Assembly (NCBI GenBank): GCA_002342175.1
Contig: DDPL01000030.1
Span: 1 to 8,214, forward strand
Origin: Legionellales bacterium UBA2469
GTDB taxonomy: Bacteria; Pseudomonadota; Gammaproteobacteria; Legionellales; Legionellaceae
Length of the DNA: 8,214 nt
Reading direction: 5' to 3'
Part shown: positions 5,921 to 8,214 of the stretch, piece after piece
How positions within the stretch are numbered: the first letter of the stretch is position 1
How the letters are laid out: each line of letters starts with the position of its first letter
Translations under genes and position numbers: made by a program
The notes under the pieces: generated by a model
The model's database searches: none
Told to the model about the DNA's origin: nothing
The model's input: the letters and a program-made list of their open reading frames with translations, nothing else

Positions 5921-8214
5921 ATGGAATCCAGTTATAACCCAACAACAGTAGAAACCACTGCTCAACAGTACTGGCAAAAAAAAAATTGCTTTCATGTCAA
6001 TGAAGATCTGAATAAAGAAAAATTCTATGCGCTATGCATGTTCCCTTATCCGAGCGGAACATTACATATGGGACATGTTCGCAATTACACATTAGGCGAT
6101 GTCATCAGCCGTTACCAACGCGCGTTAGGCAAAAATGTCTTACAACCCATGGGATGGGATGCTTTTGGATTACCTGCAGAAAATGCGGCAATTAAAAATG
6201 GCATACATCCTGGCGAATGGACTAAGAAAAATATTGCTCACATGAAAAACCAACTCATGCAACTTGGATTTGCCATTGACTGGCGACGAGAATTCGCAAC
6301 ATGCGATGCTTCATACTTTAAGTGGGAACAATGGTTTTTCTTAAAGCTTCTTGAAAAAGGATTGGTTTATAAAAAGAATTCTATTGTAAACTGGGATCCT
6401 GTTGATCAAACCGTTCTTGCAAACGAACAAGTTATTAATGGTCGTGGATGGCGATCAGGTGCGCTGATTGAACACAAAGAAATTTCTCAGTGGTTTTTAA
6501 AAATTACTGCTTATGCTGAAGAACTCTTAACTGAATTGGATAATCTTCCCCAATGGCCAGAACAAGTTAAACAAATGCAAAGACATTGGATTGGTCGTTC
6601 TGAAGGTGCTGAAGTCAAATTTGCAACCACTCATGAAAAAGTTAAAAATGTGACCATTTACACGACACGCCCCGATACCATTATGGGCGCAACATATTTA
6701 GCCATATCTCCAGATCATCCTCTTGCTAAAAAGGTTGCGCAACACCTGCCACAAGTTGCTGATTTTTTAAAAAGTTGCCAGGGTACTAGTGTCGCTGAAG
6801 CTGATTTGGCAACCCAAGAAAAACGTGGTGTCGACTCAGGTATCTTTGCAATTCACCCTTTCACCAAACAGCAGATTCCGATTTGGATTGCCAATTTCGT
6901 ACTCATGAACTATGGAACAGGTGCTGTGATGAGCGTGCCTGCACACGATGAGCGAGATTTCGAATTTGCAACCAAATATCAATTACCCATTCATCAAGTT
7001 ATCACCGCACCAGAAGCGCATGATTTTAAAAATCACGCATATACAGGTGATGGTGTTTTAATCAATAGTGTTGACTTTAATGGTCTCACCAGTCATGAAG
7101 CAAAAAAACAAATCACCAAAGCCATCGAAAAGCAAGGTTTTGGAAAGGGTTCCGTGCAATATCGCCTTCGCGACTGGGGTGTATCACGTCAACGTTACTG
7201 GGGCACTCCCATTCCTGTTATCTATTGTGAACATTGCGGCACGGTACCAGTTCCAGAAGAACAACTACCTGTTGAATTGCCTTTGAATGTGGATTTTCAA
7301 GGTCATGGATCACCATTGGCCAATTGCTCGGATTTTGTAAATGTATCTTGTCCTAAATGCGGTCACGATGCTCGACGGGAAACAGACACATTTGATACTT
7401 TTATCGAATCATCATGGTATTACGCACGTTTTGCCTGTAAGGGACAAACCAGTGCCATGCTTGATGATAGAGCAAAGTACTGGACACCTGTCGACCAATA
7501 TATTGGTGGTATCGAACATGCAACCATGCACTTATTATATGCTCGCTTCTTCCATAAATTGTTAAGAGATGAAGGTTTAGTGAATTCGAATGAGCCTTTT
7601 GTAGGATTGCTTACACAAGGTATGGTTCTTAAAGATGGACACAAAATGTCAAAATCTTTAGGTAATACCGTCGATCCCACCGCTCTAATTGAGCAATATG
7701 GTGCAGATACCGCTCGCTTATTTGCAATGTTTGCTGCCCCACCAGAACAATCCTTAGAATGGTCTGACTCTGGAGTTGAAGGAGCGCATCGATTTTTAAG
7801 GAAACTTTGGAACTTTGCGCATACGCACCAACAATTGATTCTTGAAATCAATGAAAACATCCAGGATATTGAAGCATTAGATTGGTCGCAAGCGCCTTCT
7901 GAATATAAGTCAAAACGACAAAAAATTCATCAACTGTTGCAACAAGTACACCAAGACTATGAGCGTCAGCAATTCAACACCGTTGTTTCTGCTTGCATGA
8001 AATTGTTAAATGAACTCAGCGCCATCACAAACATCAATAATGAAATGGATAAAGCATTGGTTTATTCAGGATTCAGTATTTTGTTGAGAATTCTTGCTCC
8101 AATTGCTCCCCATATTTGTCATGTTCTATGGGAAAATTTAGGATTTGCAAAAACCATTATTGATGCCCCGTGGCCTAAATGCGATAAAAGTGCTTTAAAA
8201 ACCGATGATGCTTT
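5921..8214 (+). CDS. leuS: Leucyl-tRNA synthetase (3' end beyond the window)
   Basis: This cytosolic class I synthetase charges tRNA-Leu and edits mischarged products. Translation from the ATG at 5921 is open to the edge (764 codons plus 2 bases). HMGH is at 49-52, exactly as in E. coli LeuRS, supporting this start. GWDAFGLPAE follows. The CP1 editing domain has the threonine-rich TTRPDT (248-253) and AHDERD with D343 and D346. SSWYYARF and IGGIEHATMHLLYARFF precede HKMSKSLGN (KMSKS at 575-579). The anticodon-binding helical domain is partly present; the C-terminal domain is off the edge. Two CxxC pairs (C436/C439, C477/C480) form a probable zinc ribbon that E. coli lacks. GMVLKDG joins HKMSKS directly, so the roughly 50-residue leucine-specific insertion of E. 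coli is absent. Expected full length is therefore nearer 820 than 860. A run of ten A lies at 5976-5985 (codons 19-22). Confidence 0.97.
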   Translation, partial: MESSYNPTTVETTAQQYWQKKNCFHVNEDLNKEKFYALCMFPYPSGTLHMGHVRNYTLGDVISRYQRALGKNVLQPMGWDAFGLPAENAAIKNGIHPGEWTKKNIAHMKNQLMQLGFAIDWRREFATCDASYFKWEQWFFLKLLEKGLVYKKNSIVNWDPVDQTVLANEQVINGRGWRSGALIEHKEISQWFLKITAYAEELLTELDNLPQWPEQVKQMQRHWIGRSEGAEVKFATTHEKVKNVTIYTTRPDTIMGATYLAISPDHPLAKKVAQHLPQVADFLKSCQGTSVAEADLATQEKRGVDSGIFAIHPFTKQQIPIWIANFVLMNYGTGAVMSVPAHDERDFEFATKYQLPIHQVITAPEAHDFKNHAYTGDGVLINSVDFNGLTSHEAKKQITKAIEKQGFGKGSVQYRLRDWGVSRQRYWGTPIPVIYCEHCGTVPVPEEQLPVELPLNVDFQGHGSPLANCSDFVNVSCPKCGHDARRETDTFDTFIESSWYYARFACKGQTSAMLDDRAKYWTPVDQYIGGIEHATMHLLYARFFHKLLRDEGLVNSNEPFVGLLTQGMVLKDGHKMSKSLGNTVDPTALIEQYGADTARLFAMFAAPPEQSLEWSDSGVEGAHRFLRKLWNFAHTHQQLILEINENIQDIEALDWSQAPSEYKSKRQKIHQLLQQVHQDYERQQFNTVVSACMKLLNELSAITNINNEMDKALVYSGFSILLRILAPIAPHICHVLWENLGFAKTIIDAPWPKCDKSALKTDDA

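Noticed and set aside
7420..7860. 146-codon open frame on the - strand
   Set aside because: It lies wholly antisense to well-conserved leuS sequence, and its product, rich in scattered Cys/Ser, resembles no known family; it is a shadow frame.

Overview
The window is AT-rich, gene-dense bacterial chromosome. All complete genes lie on the + strand. A truncated gene at the left edge lies on the - strand, and a leucyl-tRNA synthetase gene runs off the right edge. Gene content and order (pcnB-folK overlapping; lnt followed by leuS) point to a gammaproteobacterium. A compact LeuRS lacking the E. coli-type leucine-specific insertion, plus a large orphan protein with degenerate ankyrin-like repeats and a tail resembling a Dot/Icm secretion signal, suggest the Legionellales (Legionella/Coxiella/Berkiella-like intracellular bacteria). 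The order assignment is inference; no rRNA or other decisive marker is present.

Left part (1-1972): the first 52 codons of a TerC-family membrane protein read leftwards from about 157. Only 58 bp away, pcnB (poly(A) polymerase I) starts rightwards at 216. Their best promoter candidates interlock in this gap. pcnB overlaps folK (HPPK, folate synthesis) by 4 bp, so the two are probably translationally coupled.

Middle (1973-4248): a single-domain universal stress protein gene follows, preceded by a perfect 7-bp inverted repeat. After a 91-bp spacer with a well-formed promoter comes an unrecognised 574-codon gene, the most interesting item here. Its product is soluble, has degenerate ankyrin-like units in its C-terminal third, and ends in an Arg4 cluster and a Ser/Thr/Glu-rich tail. 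It sits as a singleton between housekeeping genes and is best read as a candidate translocated effector.

Right part (4249-8214): lnt (apolipoprotein N-acyltransferase) has its own near-consensus promoter and a GTG start. After a 92-bp spacer comes leuS, open at the right edge, with 764 codons present and all of the core catalytic and editing motifs named below. No RNA gene, mobile element, CRISPR array or convincing intrinsic terminator was seen, and no stretch over 300 bases lacks a gene.
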